This document shows positions 16,906-26,036 of a DNA stretch of 64,000 nucleotides, one piece after another. Made by a program: the position numbers and the translations under genes. Within the stretch, counting starts at the first letter, position 1; each line of letters starts with the position of its first letter. The stretch is from Variimorphobacter saccharofermentans (GTDB lineage Bacteria > Bacillota > Clostridia > Lachnospirales > Lachnospiraceae), in NCBI RefSeq assembly GCF_014174405.1, contig NZ_JACEGA010000001.1:1579001-1643000 (forward strand). The letters run 5' to 3'. The notes beneath the pieces are model-generated. The model was not told the origin of the DNA and did no database searches. It saw only the letters and a program-made list of their open reading frames with translations.

Positions 16906-17574
16906 TTGGAAGATTTTAATCTTCACAAAGAGGTGACAGATAAATATTCCTTAAGAGGTAGAGTGTTTAACAAGATAAGAGAAGATATTCTGGCTGGAGT
17001 CTATAAGGAAAATGAAGAGCTTAAGGAAAACACAATCGGTTTAGAACTGGGTGTAAGTCGTACACCGGTTCGAGAAGCGCTAAGGCAGCTGGAATTGGAA
17101 GGCTTGGTAACAATCATACCAAATAAGGGAGCCTATGTAACCGGAATTACATCAAAGGACATCCATGATATCTATATGATCCGTTCCTATCTGGAAGGAT
17201 TGTGTGCAAAATGGGCTTGTGATCATATCACAGAAGCTCAGATAGAAGCATTGGATGAGGTACTTTATCTGTCGGATTTTCATGCAAGAAGAGGGCATAA
17301 TGAGCAATTAGTTGAACTGGACAATAAATTTCATGAGCTAATCTATAAAGCCTCCGGAAGCAAAATACTGGAGCATGTACTTACTGATTTTCACCATTAT
17401 GTGGAGAGAGTTCGTAAAATTACATTATCCAGACCAAGTAGAGCCACAAAATCAAGCGCTGAGCATGCTGCGATACTGGATGCAATCCGTAGACGTGACG
17501 GGAAGCTGGCAGAAGCTTTAGCAAACGAGCATATTATGAACACCATTCAGAATATAAGCGATCAGGGTTTATAA
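16906..17574 (+). CDS. GntR-family repressor with FCD domain
   Basis: 222 residues. The N-terminal winged helix (residues about 15-80) shows VFNKIREDILAGVY, the recognition segment GVSRTPVREALRQLELEGLV and the wing NKGAYVTG. The C-terminal helical FCD ligand domain holds metal-type histidine/aspartate residues in ELDNKFHELIY and EHAAILDAIRRRD. It uses a TTG start, clearly set by AAGGAGGT six bases upstream. It is the last gene of the citrate synthase operon and probably controls it through the palindrome at 14076-14087. FCD ligands are commonly organic acids; citrate or a related acid would be logical here but is not shown. Confidence 0.88.
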   Translation: MEDFNLHKEVTDKYSLRGRVFNKIREDILAGVYKENEELKENTIGLELGVSRTPVREALRQLELEGLVTIIPNKGAYVTGITSKDIHDIYMIRSYLEGLCAKWACDHITEAQIEALDEVLYLSDFHARRGHNEQLVELDNKFHELIYKASGSKILEHVLTDFHHYVERVRKITLSRPSRATKSSAEHAAILDAIRRRDGKLAEALANEHIMNTIQNISDQGL

Positions 17575-17604
17575 AACTCCGAGAAACTTTACTTATAGCC
17601 ATAA

Positions 17605-17808
17605 GGGGCTGTTAAAAAATAAATGAATGGGCTTTGACTTACCATAATACACTGTCGGAAGAACTTGTTGCTGTATTTTATATGAATCAGGCGAATATTT
17701 ATGTATGCGAATATAAATATTCGCATGAGACATATAAAATCAGTAACATGTACTTCTGTCTGTGTGTGAGGTAAGTCAAAGCCCATTCATTTATTTTTTA
17801 ACAGCCCC
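17605..17808. repeat. Long-hairpin repeat, family 1, copy 2
   Basis: A 204-bp element whose outer 39 bases (17605-17643) are perfectly complementary to 17770-17808. Inside lie the family marks: ACCATAATACACTGTCGG on the left, TCTGTGTGTGAGGT on the right, and a nested stem around GCGAATATT/AATATTCGC. It sits between the convergent gntR and ABC-F genes. Confidence 0.9.
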
Positions 17809-17820
17809 AATTTTATACCT

Positions 17821-19800
17821 TTATTCTTCAGAGGCTAGGCTTTCCCATTGCTCCAGCAGCTCTTCCAAACGTATTTCAAGCTCCTTCTTTTCATTGTTTA
17901 GCTCAAGTAATTTTGAAACATTGGTATAAATTTCTTCTTTTGTCAATAAAGCATCGATTTCTTCAGAGCGAAGCTCCAATTGATGAATTTCCTCCTCCGT
18001 CTTCTTCAAATCATTCTTCCTCTTACGGATTTTGGCTTGCTCCTCCTTTTGCTGCTGCCAGGTCTGCTTGTTATCGCTATCGTTTTCTTTTGTAGTCGTT
18101 GCAGACCTCGAAGATAACGAAGCAGGAAAAGCTCCTGGCTTCGTACCGTAAAGGGCTTGCTGAGAAATCGTTGATCGGCCTAAGTAAGCGGCCTCAACCT
18201 CTGGCTTTTTTTCTAGATAATAATCATAATTACCAATATAGTTAAGTAAGGTTTGCTCGGTCAAATCTAAGATTCTGGTAGCAGTCTTATTAATAAAATA
18301 TCGATCATGGGATACATATAATACAGTGCCCTGATACTGATTGATTGCATTCTCAAGAATCTCTTTAGAGGTTATATCCAGATGATTAGTCGGCTCGTCG
18401 AGGATCAATAGATTTGCCTCGGATAGCATAAGCTTTGCCAGAGATACCCTGCCACGTTCACCACCGCTGATGTCTTTGATGCGCTTGAATACGTCATCTT
18501 CAGTAAATAGAAATGCTGCCAAAATGTTGCGTATGGTTGTATTATCTAAGTTGGGATAAGTATCCTGTAATTCGTCAAATAATGTTTTATCGGGATCCAG
18601 AACCTGATGCTCCTGGTCATAATATCCAACATGAACCTTTGAGCCCAGCTTAATTTCACCTTGATCAGCTTTGACCTGACCATTGATTATTTTAAGTATG
18701 GTGGTTTTACCAGTACCGTTGTTACCGATAATAGCTACTTTTTCGCCACGTTTGATTTCAAAGTTAAGATTGGTAAATAGCGTGAGATTCCCATAGGATT
18801 TCGCAAGATCTGTAACCTTCAGCACATCATTCCCGCTTATTATTCGCGGTTCAAGATGAAAATGCATCTCGGAATGGTCTGTCGGACGTTCTATGCGTTC
18901 GATTTTCTCCAGCATCTTTTCACGACTCTCGGCACGTTTAATGGATTTTTCGCGATTAAAGGAGCGAAGCTTTGCAATTACCTCCTCCTGATGCTTTATT
19001 TCCTGCTGTTGATTCAGATATTGCTTCAGCATAGCATTACGAAGCATTTCTTTTTTCTGCGCATATACAGAATAGTTTCCCTCAAAGGATTGGCATTTCA
19101 TATTATCCAATTCCACAACCTTCGATACAACCTTATCTAAAAAATAACGGTCATGGGCAACAACAATAACTGCTCCATTATAATTAAGTAAAAAGGTCTC
19201 CAACCAGGCGATGGATATTAAATCTAAATGGTTGGTGGGCTCATCCAGTAGTATAATATCTGGTTTTGATAATAGTAACTTACCCAGAGCAATTCGGGTT
19301 TTTTGTCCACCGGATAAGGTATTCACTTTTTTATCAAATTCCTCTTCCATGAAGCCCAGACCTTTTAATATACCGGTAACTTCACTCTGATAGGCATATC
19401 CGTTTTTAATCTCAAACTCGTGCATCAGGCGGGTATAGGTGCTAAGCATCTGATTTAACTCTGCGCCCTCTGCATGCTTCATATCCTGCTCTAATTTTCG
19501 AATGTTAGCATCCAGATCAATAACATCCTGCTTCACCGTTAGCATCTCATCAAGGATACTATTTTCAGATGTTAGATTTTGGTGCTGGGCAAGATAACCA
19601 ATCGTACTACCCTTTGCAAGAATAACCTCTCCTTCATCAGCAGACAATTCTTTCATAATAATCTTTAATAAAGTAGACTTTCCGGCACCGTTAATTCCGA
19701 CGATTGCAACCTTTTCCTTCTCGTTTACATGAAAAGAAACATTCTTCAAAATCTCGGTGGTTCCGAAAGACTTACTGATATTTTGACATGCAAGTATCAT
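17821..19800 (-). CDS. ABC-F family ATPase (YdiF/Uup-like)
   Basis: About 659 residues with two ABC domains and no membrane segments. First domain: Walker A GINGAGKST, signature LSGGQKTRIALGK, Walker B IILLDEPTNHLD. Second domain: GNNGTGKTT, ISGGERGRVSLAK and [12 protein letters not shown]. Between them is the charged interdomain linker typical of ABC-F, and the C-terminal 80 residues form a lysine/glutamate coiled coil. ABC-F proteins act on the ribosome (translation rescue, some antibiotic resistance); this one looks like the housekeeping YdiF type. ATG 19800 is chosen because GAGGG lies eight bases upstream; the frame opens at 19815. Confidence 0.9.
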   Translation of the reverse strand: MILACQNISKSFGTTEILKNVSFHVNEKEKVAIVGINGAGKSTLLKIIMKELSADEGEVILAKGSTIGYLAQHQNLTSENSILDEMLTVKQDVIDLDANIRKLEQDMKHAEGAELNQMLSTYTRLMHEFEIKNGYAYQSEVTGILKGLGFMEEEFDKKVNTLSGGQKTRIALGKLLLSKPDIILLDEPTNHLDLISIAWLETFLLNYNGAVIVVAHDRYFLDKVVSKVVELDNMKCQSFEGNYSVYAQKKEMLRNAMLKQYLNQQQEIKHQEEVIAKLRSFNREKSIKRAESREKMLEKIERIERPTDHSEMHFHLEPRIISGNDVLKVTDLAKSYGNLTLFTNLNFEIKRGEKVAIIGNNGTGKTTILKIINGQVKADQGEIKLGSKVHVGYYDQEHQVLDPDKTLFDELQDTYPNLDNTTIRNILAAFLFTEDDVFKRIKDISGGERGRVSLAKLMLSEANLLILDEPTNHLDITSKEILENAINQYQGTVLYVSHDRYFINKTATRILDLTEQTLLNYIGNYDYYLEKKPEVEAAYLGRSTISQQALYGTKPGAFPASLSSRSATTTKENDSDNKQTWQQQKEEQAKIRKRKNDLKKTEEEIHQLELRSEEIDALLTKEEIYTNVSKLLELNNEKKELEIRLEELLEQWESLASEE

Positions 19801-19848
19801 AATATAATCCCTCATTTATCGTATTGGATAGATAATCAAACACTCCAT

Positions 19849-19878
19849 ATTTTATCATAGGATATCCAACAAGTAAAG
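19849..19878 (-). promoter_or_regulatory. Probable promoter of the ABC-F gene
   Basis: Minus-strand TTTACT (19873-19878) and TAAAAT (19849-19854) with an 18-base spacer. The left target duplication of the neighbouring IS begins only three bases further upstream, so the insertion spared this promoter. Confidence 0.4.
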
Positions 19879-19889
19879 TTGGGTTGAAC

Positions 19890-21462
19890 TTGAGTTTCCG
19901 TAGTTTTATCCACAGTATCCCTGTTTCATCAGTATTGTAATAAACAACTTTTAGAAAATGCCCAAAATATAAGGAATCCTCATCCTTTTTGTAGTAGAAT
20001 AATGGTGTCTAAGCAAAATCTACACTAAACAATAAAGAAAGGGACTCCTTATGCTTAATTCTACTACAAATACTTACACTTTGAAACGTGAAATTTTATC
20101 TTTTTCAAACAAAATATCCCGAAAGCTTTCCAAACCGGATCGAAAGTTTACTGCAGACATGACTTATGGCATGTTAGCTTCTGGCAGTTGCCTTCTGACT
20201 GATGTTGTGGATCAGCTTCACGAAGATTCCAAAAAGGTCAACAGCGTGGAAAGACTTACCCGACATCTCAATAAGGGAATCCATAATTCTGCCTTGTCTT
20301 CGTATCTGCATACAATACGTAAATGGGTGCCGGATCAACCAGTTATCCATATCGATGATAGTGATATCATCAAGCCTGACGGCTACAAGTTCGAAGCACT
20401 GGGACTTGTTCGGGATGGTTCCAAAAGCACCGATACCAAAAATGTCTATGAGAAGGGCTACCATGTAACAGAGGCTTGTGTTATGACTAAAAGCAATCAT
20501 CCTGTCAGCATTTATTCTAAAATCCATTCTTCAAAAGAAAAGACCTTCACCTCTGTCAATAACGTAACCTTTGATGCCATGGAGCGCGGAAAAGCAATGT
20601 TTGGCAAAGCTACTTTTGTAATGGACAGGGGCTATGATGATAATAAGATGTTTCTTAAGCTTGATGAATTAAAGCAGGACTATGTGATCCGACTTACAGC
20701 TAAAAGAAAGCTACTTTTTCATAACAAATGGGTGGCCGCTACTGAACTGCGAAATCGTCGAAAAGGCAAAATCACAACACCTGTGTTCTATAAGGGCAAA
20801 AAAAGGGAAGCTTATCTATCCCATGTGAAGGTTCAAATCACTGCATCCAGAAAGGATATTTATCTGATTCTTGTCTATGGCATCACAGAGCATCCGATGA
20901 TGCTCGCAACAAACAAGGAAATAAAGTCCCGAGAAGATGTAATACGAATTGCAAGGCTTTATTTCTCCCGCTGGCGCATTGAGGAATATTTCCGCTGCAA
21001 GAAACAGGTTTTCCAGTTTGAAAACTTCCGTGTCCGGAAGCTGAAAGCAATTAATGCTCTCAATTTTTATATCACCTTGTGTATGGCATTTCTTGCTCTG
21101 GTTTCAATGAAAGCAGAAACAAATGCCCTAAAGGTTTCAATCATACAGACAGCAGCTCCTGTTAAGGAGAAAGTTCAGTTCTGCTATTATCGGTTAGCAA
21201 AAGGTATCTCCGGCATACTCTCGTATGCAAAAGAAGGCGTCAGGCTATGGTTCAGGACAAAACGTCCTGCATACCGTCAACTTTGCTTTAAGCTAATCGC
21301 TTAAATAGATAAAAGAATACTTATCCCGAAGTCCGGTTTTAAACGGGGCTTATTAAGCTTCTTCTGATCTAGATACTGCCACTCTTACACTTAAAAAAAT
21401 CAGCAAATTGGCACTGTCATTAGATTTATTCATTTTCAAAGTGCAATTTGCGGAAACTCAAG
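19890..21462 (+). mobile_element. Intact IS element (IS4-like), 1573 bp
   Basis: Inverted ends CTTGAGTTTCCG (19890-19901) and CGGAAACTCAAG (21451-21462) match perfectly over 12 bp. Flanking direct repeats GGGTTGAA at 19882-19889 and 21463-21470 form an 8-bp target duplication. One transposase gene fills it. It has inserted between the ABC-F gene and rex, upstream of both promoters. Intact ends, duplication and frame suggest a fairly recent and possibly active copy. Confidence 0.92.
20051..21304 (+). CDS. DDE transposase, IS4-like
   Basis: A 417-residue transposase with an RNase H-like catalytic core: first Asp at 102/103 in IHIDDSDI, second at D192 in FVMDRGYDD, and the Glu at 311/312 in FSRWRIEEYFRCKK, which with the downstream Lys resembles the YREK region of IS4-family enzymes. 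The frame is intact. The ribosome site is AAAGGGAC before the ATG. A 13-base inverted repeat (19988-20000 with 20058-20070) can fold the start region into a hairpin that would restrict translation. Exact IS family assignment needs a database comparison. Confidence 0.9.
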   Translation: MLNSTTNTYTLKREILSFSNKISRKLSKPDRKFTADMTYGMLASGSCLLTDVVDQLHEDSKKVNSVERLTRHLNKGIHNSALSSYLHTIRKWVPDQPVIHIDDSDIIKPDGYKFEALGLVRDGSKSTDTKNVYEKGYHVTEACVMTKSNHPVSIYSKIHSSKEKTFTSVNNVTFDAMERGKAMFGKATFVMDRGYDDNKMFLKLDELKQDYVIRLTAKRKLLFHNKWVAATELRNRRKGKITTPVFYKGKKREAYLSHVKVQITASRKDIYLILVYGITEHPMMLATNKEIKSREDVIRIARLYFSRWRIEEYFRCKKQVFQFENFRVRKLKAINALNFYITLCMAFLALVSMKAETNALKVSIIQTAAPVKEKVQFCYYRLAKGISGILSYAKEGVRLWFRTKRPAYRQLCFKLIA

Positions 21463-21529
21463 GGGTTGAATTGAAGCACAGGATATATAGGGTGACATCC
21501 CATAATATGTTAATTATACAAGCAAAAGA

Positions 21530-21558
21530 TTGACTTATTCTTAACAATTTAATATAAT
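21530..21558 (+). promoter_or_regulatory. Promoter of rex with possible Rex half-site
   Basis: TTGACT (21530-21535), 17 bases, perfect TATAAT (21553-21558). The spacer contains TTAACAA (21541-21547), the right half of the Rex operator TTGTTAANNNNTTAACAA; the left half matches at only three positions (TTG at 21530-21532). Confidence 0.6.
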
Positions 21559-21620
21559 AATGATATTATTCTATATCATAATTTCAACATATTAATGCGT
21601 GCAGAGAAGGAGGAAACACA

Positions 21621-22255
21621 TTGTATAAGAAAGAGATTTCCAAAGCGGTTATCAATAGATTACCTAGATACTATCGCTACTTGGGTGATTTATTGGAGAA
21701 GGATGTTGTACGTATTTCTTCTAAGGAATTAAGTGAGAAGATGAAAGTAACGGCATCACAAATCAGACAGGATTTGAATAATTTTGGTGGTTTCGGACAG
21801 CAAGGTTATGGATATAATGTTGAATATCTCCACTCTGAGATAGGGAAAATACTTGGACTTGATACAAAATATAATGTCATTATTATTGGTGCTGGTAATC
21901 TCGGACAAGCATTAGCGATTATGTGGATTTTGAACGTAGAGGTTTCTATGTTAGAAGCATCTTTGACATAAATCCGAGTCTGGTAGGAACAGAAATACGT
22001 GGAATCACAGTTAGACATTCCGATGAATTGGAAGAATATATTAAGAAGAACAAGACTGATATTGCTGCAATAACGGTACCTAAGACAAAAGCAGTAAGTA
22101 TTGCTTCTGACCTTGCAAAATGGGGAGTCAGAGGTATATGGAACTTTGCACCTACCGACTTAAATCTCCCTAAGGATGTCACCGTTGAAAATGTTCATTT
22201 GGCTGAAAGTCTAATGAAACTTTCTTATCGGTTATCCGGTAGAACAGAGCAATAA
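21621..22255 (+). pseudogene. rex: Redox-sensing repressor Rex, frameshifted
   Basis: Rex senses the NADH/NAD+ ratio and represses fermentation genes. The first part (21621 onward) has the winged helix (AVINRLPRYYRYLGDL, SEKMKVTASQIRQDLNNFGGFGQQGYGY) and the Rossmann start VIIIGAGNLGQALA. At about 21918-21920 the frame breaks: the +1 continuation reaches a stop at 21971, while the remainder (DFERRGFYVRSIFDINPSLVG through NFAPTDLNLP) continues in the other frame to 22255. Adding one base between 21918 and 21919 restores the expected AxYVDFERRGF. This is a one-base deletion or a sequencing error. The gene has a good promoter and AGGAGG-type ribosome site. Confidence 0.88.
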
Positions 22256-22311
22256 CAGTTAATCTTGTATGATGGGATTTGCAGAGTTATAATCCACTCA
22301 GGAGGAAATGT

Positions 22312-22917
22312 ATGGGAAGAAGAACGAAAGGTATTAATTTTCATAGTATTGTTAAGAATAAAAAGCTCCCGATTCTGACAATCGATACGCGTTGGCATGA
22401 ATTATTTCCTGATGATTGGAAGACTGCAGAGATTAGAGAGCTTGAAGCAAAGGTCAATAATCTGTTGAAACGACAAGGAAAGCTCGGTAATGATATAAAG
22501 GATTTGAAGAAGCTGAAGAGCAACTTATTAAAAGATATTGTTATCAATATGGATATTGGCAATGATTCGATGAAAAAAGTTAAAGAAAAAAAGAGGGAAA
22601 AAAATAAGCAATATATTGAAGAGATCAATGAGAAAATTGATCAGTATATGAATGAGCTCGGTGATTTGCCATATCAGATTAAGGAAGCCAATGAAGCACT
22701 TATGGCTGCCAGCGTTCAAATATGTTATAAGAGGCTTGAGCAAAACAACCAGGAGCTTGACGAAGTCATGGATGAGGTTAATAAATTAAGAGCGCAAATA
22801 AAAGAAAAGCTATTAATTAAGCAGGACCTGGAAGAGAGAAATTCAATGATTTATACATACATGCATGACATTTTTGGCGCTGAGATTACGGATATGCTGG
22901 ATAGACATCATAATTGA
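22312..22917 (+). CDS. Coiled-coil protein of unknown function
   Basis: About 201 residues, not recognised. It is dominated by heptad-like charged helices: residues about 40-95 (ELEAKVNNLLKRQGKLG, KKVKEKKREKNKQY) and about 110-185 (QNNQELDEVMDEVNKLRAQI). The N-terminal 35 residues (MGRRTKGINFHSIVKNKK, LTIDTRWHELFPDDWK) look like a short folded segment. No signal peptide or membrane helix. ATG 22312 is chosen because GGAGG lies six bases upstream; the frame extends to 22279 without a site. It lies between rex and acpS in the same direction, so it may belong to that operon. It could be a scaffold or division-related protein, but nothing shows this. Confidence 0.65.
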   Translation: MGRRTKGINFHSIVKNKKLPILTIDTRWHELFPDDWKTAEIRELEAKVNNLLKRQGKLGNDIKDLKKLKSNLLKDIVINMDIGNDSMKKVKEKKREKNKQYIEEINEKIDQYMNELGDLPYQIKEANEALMAASVQICYKRLEQNNQELDEVMDEVNKLRAQIKEKLLIKQDLEERNSMIYTYMHDIFGAEITDMLDRHHN

Positions 22918-22960
22918 TTTTATACGGAATTAACATTGATGCAGACAAACGGAGGAATTT

Positions 22961-23326
22961 GTGATTACCGGAATTGGAGTGGACCTAATTGAAATAAATA
23001 GAGTACTAAAAGCATGCCAGAAAGAAAGCTTTATGAGACGGTGCTTTACGTCAAAGGAAATCGATCTAATACGGGAAGATTCCAAAAAGGCAGCCGATAA
23101 TTTTGCGGTAAAGGAAGCAGTGGCGAAGATGTTTGGTATAGGATTTCGCGGATTTTCATTAACGGATATAGAGGTTTTACGTACGAAAGAAGGCAAACCG
23201 TATGTTAACCTGTATGGTAGTGCTGCTGAGATAGCGAAGCGTCAGGGAACTGCGGTCATTCATGTATCCATTACGAATACAAAAGAGTATGCCAATGCAT
23301 TTGTCGTAGGGGAGGCAGCAGAATGA
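22961..23326 (+). CDS. acpS: Holo-[acyl-carrier-protein] synthase
   Basis: A 121-residue phosphopantetheinyl transferase that moves 4'-phosphopantetheine from CoA to acyl carrier protein. Magnesium-site residues lie in GIGVDLIEINR (Asp near residue 8) and in FAVKEAVAKMFG (Glu); the ending HVSITNTKEYANAFVV is typical. The start is GTG at 22961, set by GGAGG five bases upstream. Its last four bases overlap the nnr start, and the order acpS-nnr-alr-mazF matches the common Firmicutes cluster. Confidence 0.95.
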   Translation: MITGIGVDLIEINRVLKACQKESFMRRCFTSKEIDLIREDSKKAADNFAVKEAVAKMFGIGFRGFSLTDIEVLRTKEGKPYVNLYGSAAEIAKRQGTAVIHVSITNTKEYANAFVVGEAAE

Positions 23327-24864
23327 AATACGCAGTAGATGCTAGTAAAATGAAGCAAATAGATGAGTTTACCATAGAAAAGATAGGAATCCCGGCTATG
23401 GTACTTATGGAACGGGCAGCCTATGAAACAGTGTCTGTTATTAAGAGGAATATAAAAAGAACGGACCGAATACTAGTAGTATGCGGTACTGGTAATAATG
23501 GTGGAGATGGAGTTGCAGCAGGTAGAATTCTGTATGGAGAGGGCTACGATGTTGCTATTCTTTTTATCGGAGAGGAAACGAAGTGTTCACCTCAGATGAA
23601 GGAGCAATTAGCAATCGCACGGAATTTAGAGCTTCCTTTTGAAAACTGCAACAAGCTTCATGCATATAATATAATTATTGATGCGATATTCGGAGTGGGA
23701 TTAACGAGGCCTATATCCGGTTATTATGCTGACATTATCGAACAGATTAACGCATCACAAAGTAAAGTGTTTTCCGTGGATATTCCCTCCGGAATAAGTG
23801 CAGACAGTGGAAAACTTATGTCAATCGCAGTGAAAGCCGATTATACCATTACGTTTGGCTATCAAAAACATGGTCTGCTTCTATACCCAGGCGTGGAATA
23901 TGCGGGTAAAATTATTGTAGCTGATATTGGTTTTCCAAAGATTGCGGCGGAACAAGCAAATTTGGACACCTTTTATTATGAGAAGGAGGACTTGAATAGA
24001 CTTCCATTAAGAAAAAGCTATAGTAATAAAGGCTCCTATGGAAGAGTACTTGTCATTGCGGGAAGCAAGGGTGTGAGTGGAGCTGCATATCTATCAGCAA
24101 AATCGGCATATCGATGCGGAGCAGGTCTGGTGAAGGTCATGACCTCTGAAGAAAACCGAGCAATTATTCAGACATTATTACCGGAGGCTTTGTTTTCTGC
24201 ATATGATGAAGTAACGGAGGATTCTGAAGGTAGACTAAGAAGGTTATTATCAGAACTGGACTGGGCTTCTGTGATAGTAGTAGGACCAGGATTAGGTCAA
24301 ACGAAAGAGGCTGAATATCTGCTGGATATTGTAATGAATAAAGCCAAGGTACCAGTAATTTATGACGCAGATGCAATTACGCTATTGGCCGGATGGATGG
24401 ATTATCAGAAACTGGCGGGCCAAAGTCGAATAGATTACTTAACAGAACGATTACAAGAACAGTCAGTATTAACACCACATTTAAAGGAATTATCCCGTTT
24501 GATTAGGGTGCCTGTCTCAGATATTTCCGATAATCTGATTGACACTGCAATTCAATGTTCGTATAATAGTAAGTTGACATATGTTATGAAAGATGCTCGC
24601 ACGATTGTATCTCATCAACACCAGCGATATATCAATGTGTCTGGAAATCATGGTATGGCAACTGGTGGAAGCGGAGATGTGCTGACGGGAATAATAGCAG
24701 CACTCATCGCTCAGGGGATGACACTTTTTGAAGCCTCCTGTCTTGGAGTATACATTCATGGTTATGCAGGAGATGTTGCTGCACAGGAAAAAGGGCATTA
24801 TTTTATGATGGCGGAGGATCTAATTAACGCACTTGAAAAAGTATTACAATTGAAAGGCCAGTGA
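23323..24864 (+). CDS. nnr: Bifunctional NAD(P)HX epimerase/dehydratase
   Basis: Repairs hydrated NADH and NADPH. 513 residues: the N-terminal YjeF_N epimerase domain (about 1-215) has CGTGNNGGDG at 54-63 and FGVGLTRPISG; the C-terminal ribokinase-like dehydratase domain (about 225-510) has NKGSYGRVLVIAGSKG and the ATP/ADP site NHGMATGGSGDVLTG. Both domains are complete. Its start overlaps the acpS stop (ATGA) and its end overlaps the alr start, indicating translational coupling along the operon. Confidence 0.95.
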   Translation: MKYAVDASKMKQIDEFTIEKIGIPAMVLMERAAYETVSVIKRNIKRTDRILVVCGTGNNGGDGVAAGRILYGEGYDVAILFIGEETKCSPQMKEQLAIARNLELPFENCNKLHAYNIIIDAIFGVGLTRPISGYYADIIEQINASQSKVFSVDIPSGISADSGKLMSIAVKADYTITFGYQKHGLLLYPGVEYAGKIIVADIGFPKIAAEQANLDTFYYEKEDLNRLPLRKSYSNKGSYGRVLVIAGSKGVSGAAYLSAKSAYRCGAGLVKVMTSEENRAIIQTLLPEALFSAYDEVTEDSEGRLRRLLSELDWASVIVVGPGLGQTKEAEYLLDIVMNKAKVPVIYDADAITLLAGWMDYQKLAGQSRIDYLTERLQEQSVLTPHLKELSRLIRVPVSDISDNLIDTAIQCSYNSKLTYVMKDARTIVSHQHQRYINVSGNHGMATGGSGDVLTGIIAALIAQGMTLFEASCLGVYIHGYAGDVAAQEKGHYFMMAEDLINALEKVLQLKGQ

Positions 24865-26036
24865 AAGTGATGAAACAGGAATACACATCTCGAGAAGGAA
24901 GAGAGTATTATCGGGCTCAGGCGAATGTTAATTTGAATGCAATTAAACATAATATTGCTGAGGTTAAGAAAAAGCTGAACCCTAGCACAATGTTAATGGC
25001 GATTATAAAAGCGGATGCTTATGGTCATGGCGCGATACCGATTGCAAAGGCAGTTGGGGAATGTGGTATGATTGACGCTTATGGAGTTGCAATTATTGAA
25101 GAAGCACTAGAACTAAGGGAGGCAGGTATTCAGAAGCCAATTCTCATTCTGGGTTATACACCTAAGGAACAGTACGATTTAATCGTTGCGAATGATATAT
25201 CTCAGACAGTATATCAATATGATATGGCAGAAGCACTTTCGGATGAAGCAGTACGACAGGGAAAAACAGCAAAGCTCCATATTAAAATAGATACGGGTAT
25301 GGGACGTATCGGTTTCACCGATACCGAAGAAACTATCTCAACTATTAAACGAATTAAAGCACTTCCAGGTATTCAGATTGAAGGTGTGTTTTCCCACTTT
25401 GCAAAAGCGGATGAAATGGATCGTGAAGCTACACTTCTTCAGTTGAAACGTTATAAGAATATGATTGATCGTCTGGAAAAAGAACAGATTACAATACCGA
25501 TAAAGCATATAGCAAATAGTGCTGGAATTATTGAATTCCCGGATGCGTATTTTAATATGGTACGTGCTGGAATTGTAATATACGGAATTTATCCTTCTGA
25601 TTGTGTAAATCAAAAGGAAATTAAATTAATCCCGGCAATGGAGTTAAAAACGCATGTTATATATGTAAAAGAAGTTCCTGCTGGATGTGCAATAAGCTAC
25701 GGTGGTACGTTTATAACAAGTAAACCGACAAAGATCGCAACTATTCCGGTTGGTTACGCAGACGGTTACTCCAGAAATTTATCAAATCACGGTAAGGTAA
25801 TTATACACGGACAATATGCACCCATCATAGGAAGAATATGCATGGATCAGTTTATGGTGGATGTTTCAAATATAGAAAATGTAAATCAGGGAGATGTTGT
25901 AACACTCCTTGGAAGAGATGGTGATTCTTATATATCGGTGGAAGAACTGTCTGAATGGTCTCATTCTTTCCCGTATGAATTAGTATGTACCGTAGGAAAA
26001 AGAATTCCCAGGGTATACATAATGGAGGAACAATAG
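24861..26036 (+). CDS. alr: Alanine racemase
   Basis: A PLP enzyme that makes D-alanine for peptidoglycan. The PLP lysine is K50 in MAIIKADAYGHGA; the second catalytic base is Y280 in AISYGGTF; HIKIDTGMGRIGF and RICMDQFMVD are further family motifs. With the GTG start at 24861 it is 391 residues and overlaps the nnr stop by four bases; ATG 24870 is an alternative start. The N-terminus carries about 20 residues before the barrel, which is slightly longer than usual. Next downstream is mazF, the usual neighbour, but without the antitoxin gene between them. Confidence 0.95.
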   Translation: MKVMKQEYTSREGREYYRAQANVNLNAIKHNIAEVKKKLNPSTMLMAIIKADAYGHGAIPIAKAVGECGMIDAYGVAIIEEALELREAGIQKPILILGYTPKEQYDLIVANDISQTVYQYDMAEALSDEAVRQGKTAKLHIKIDTGMGRIGFTDTEETISTIKRIKALPGIQIEGVFSHFAKADEMDREATLLQLKRYKNMIDRLEKEQITIPIKHIANSAGIIEFPDAYFNMVRAGIVIYGIYPSDCVNQKEIKLIPAMELKTHVIYVKEVPAGCAISYGGTFITSKPTKIATIPVGYADGYSRNLSNHGKVIIHGQYAPIIGRICMDQFMVDVSNIENVNQGDVVTLLGRDGDSYISVEELSEWSHSFPYELVCTVGKRIPRVYIMEEQ

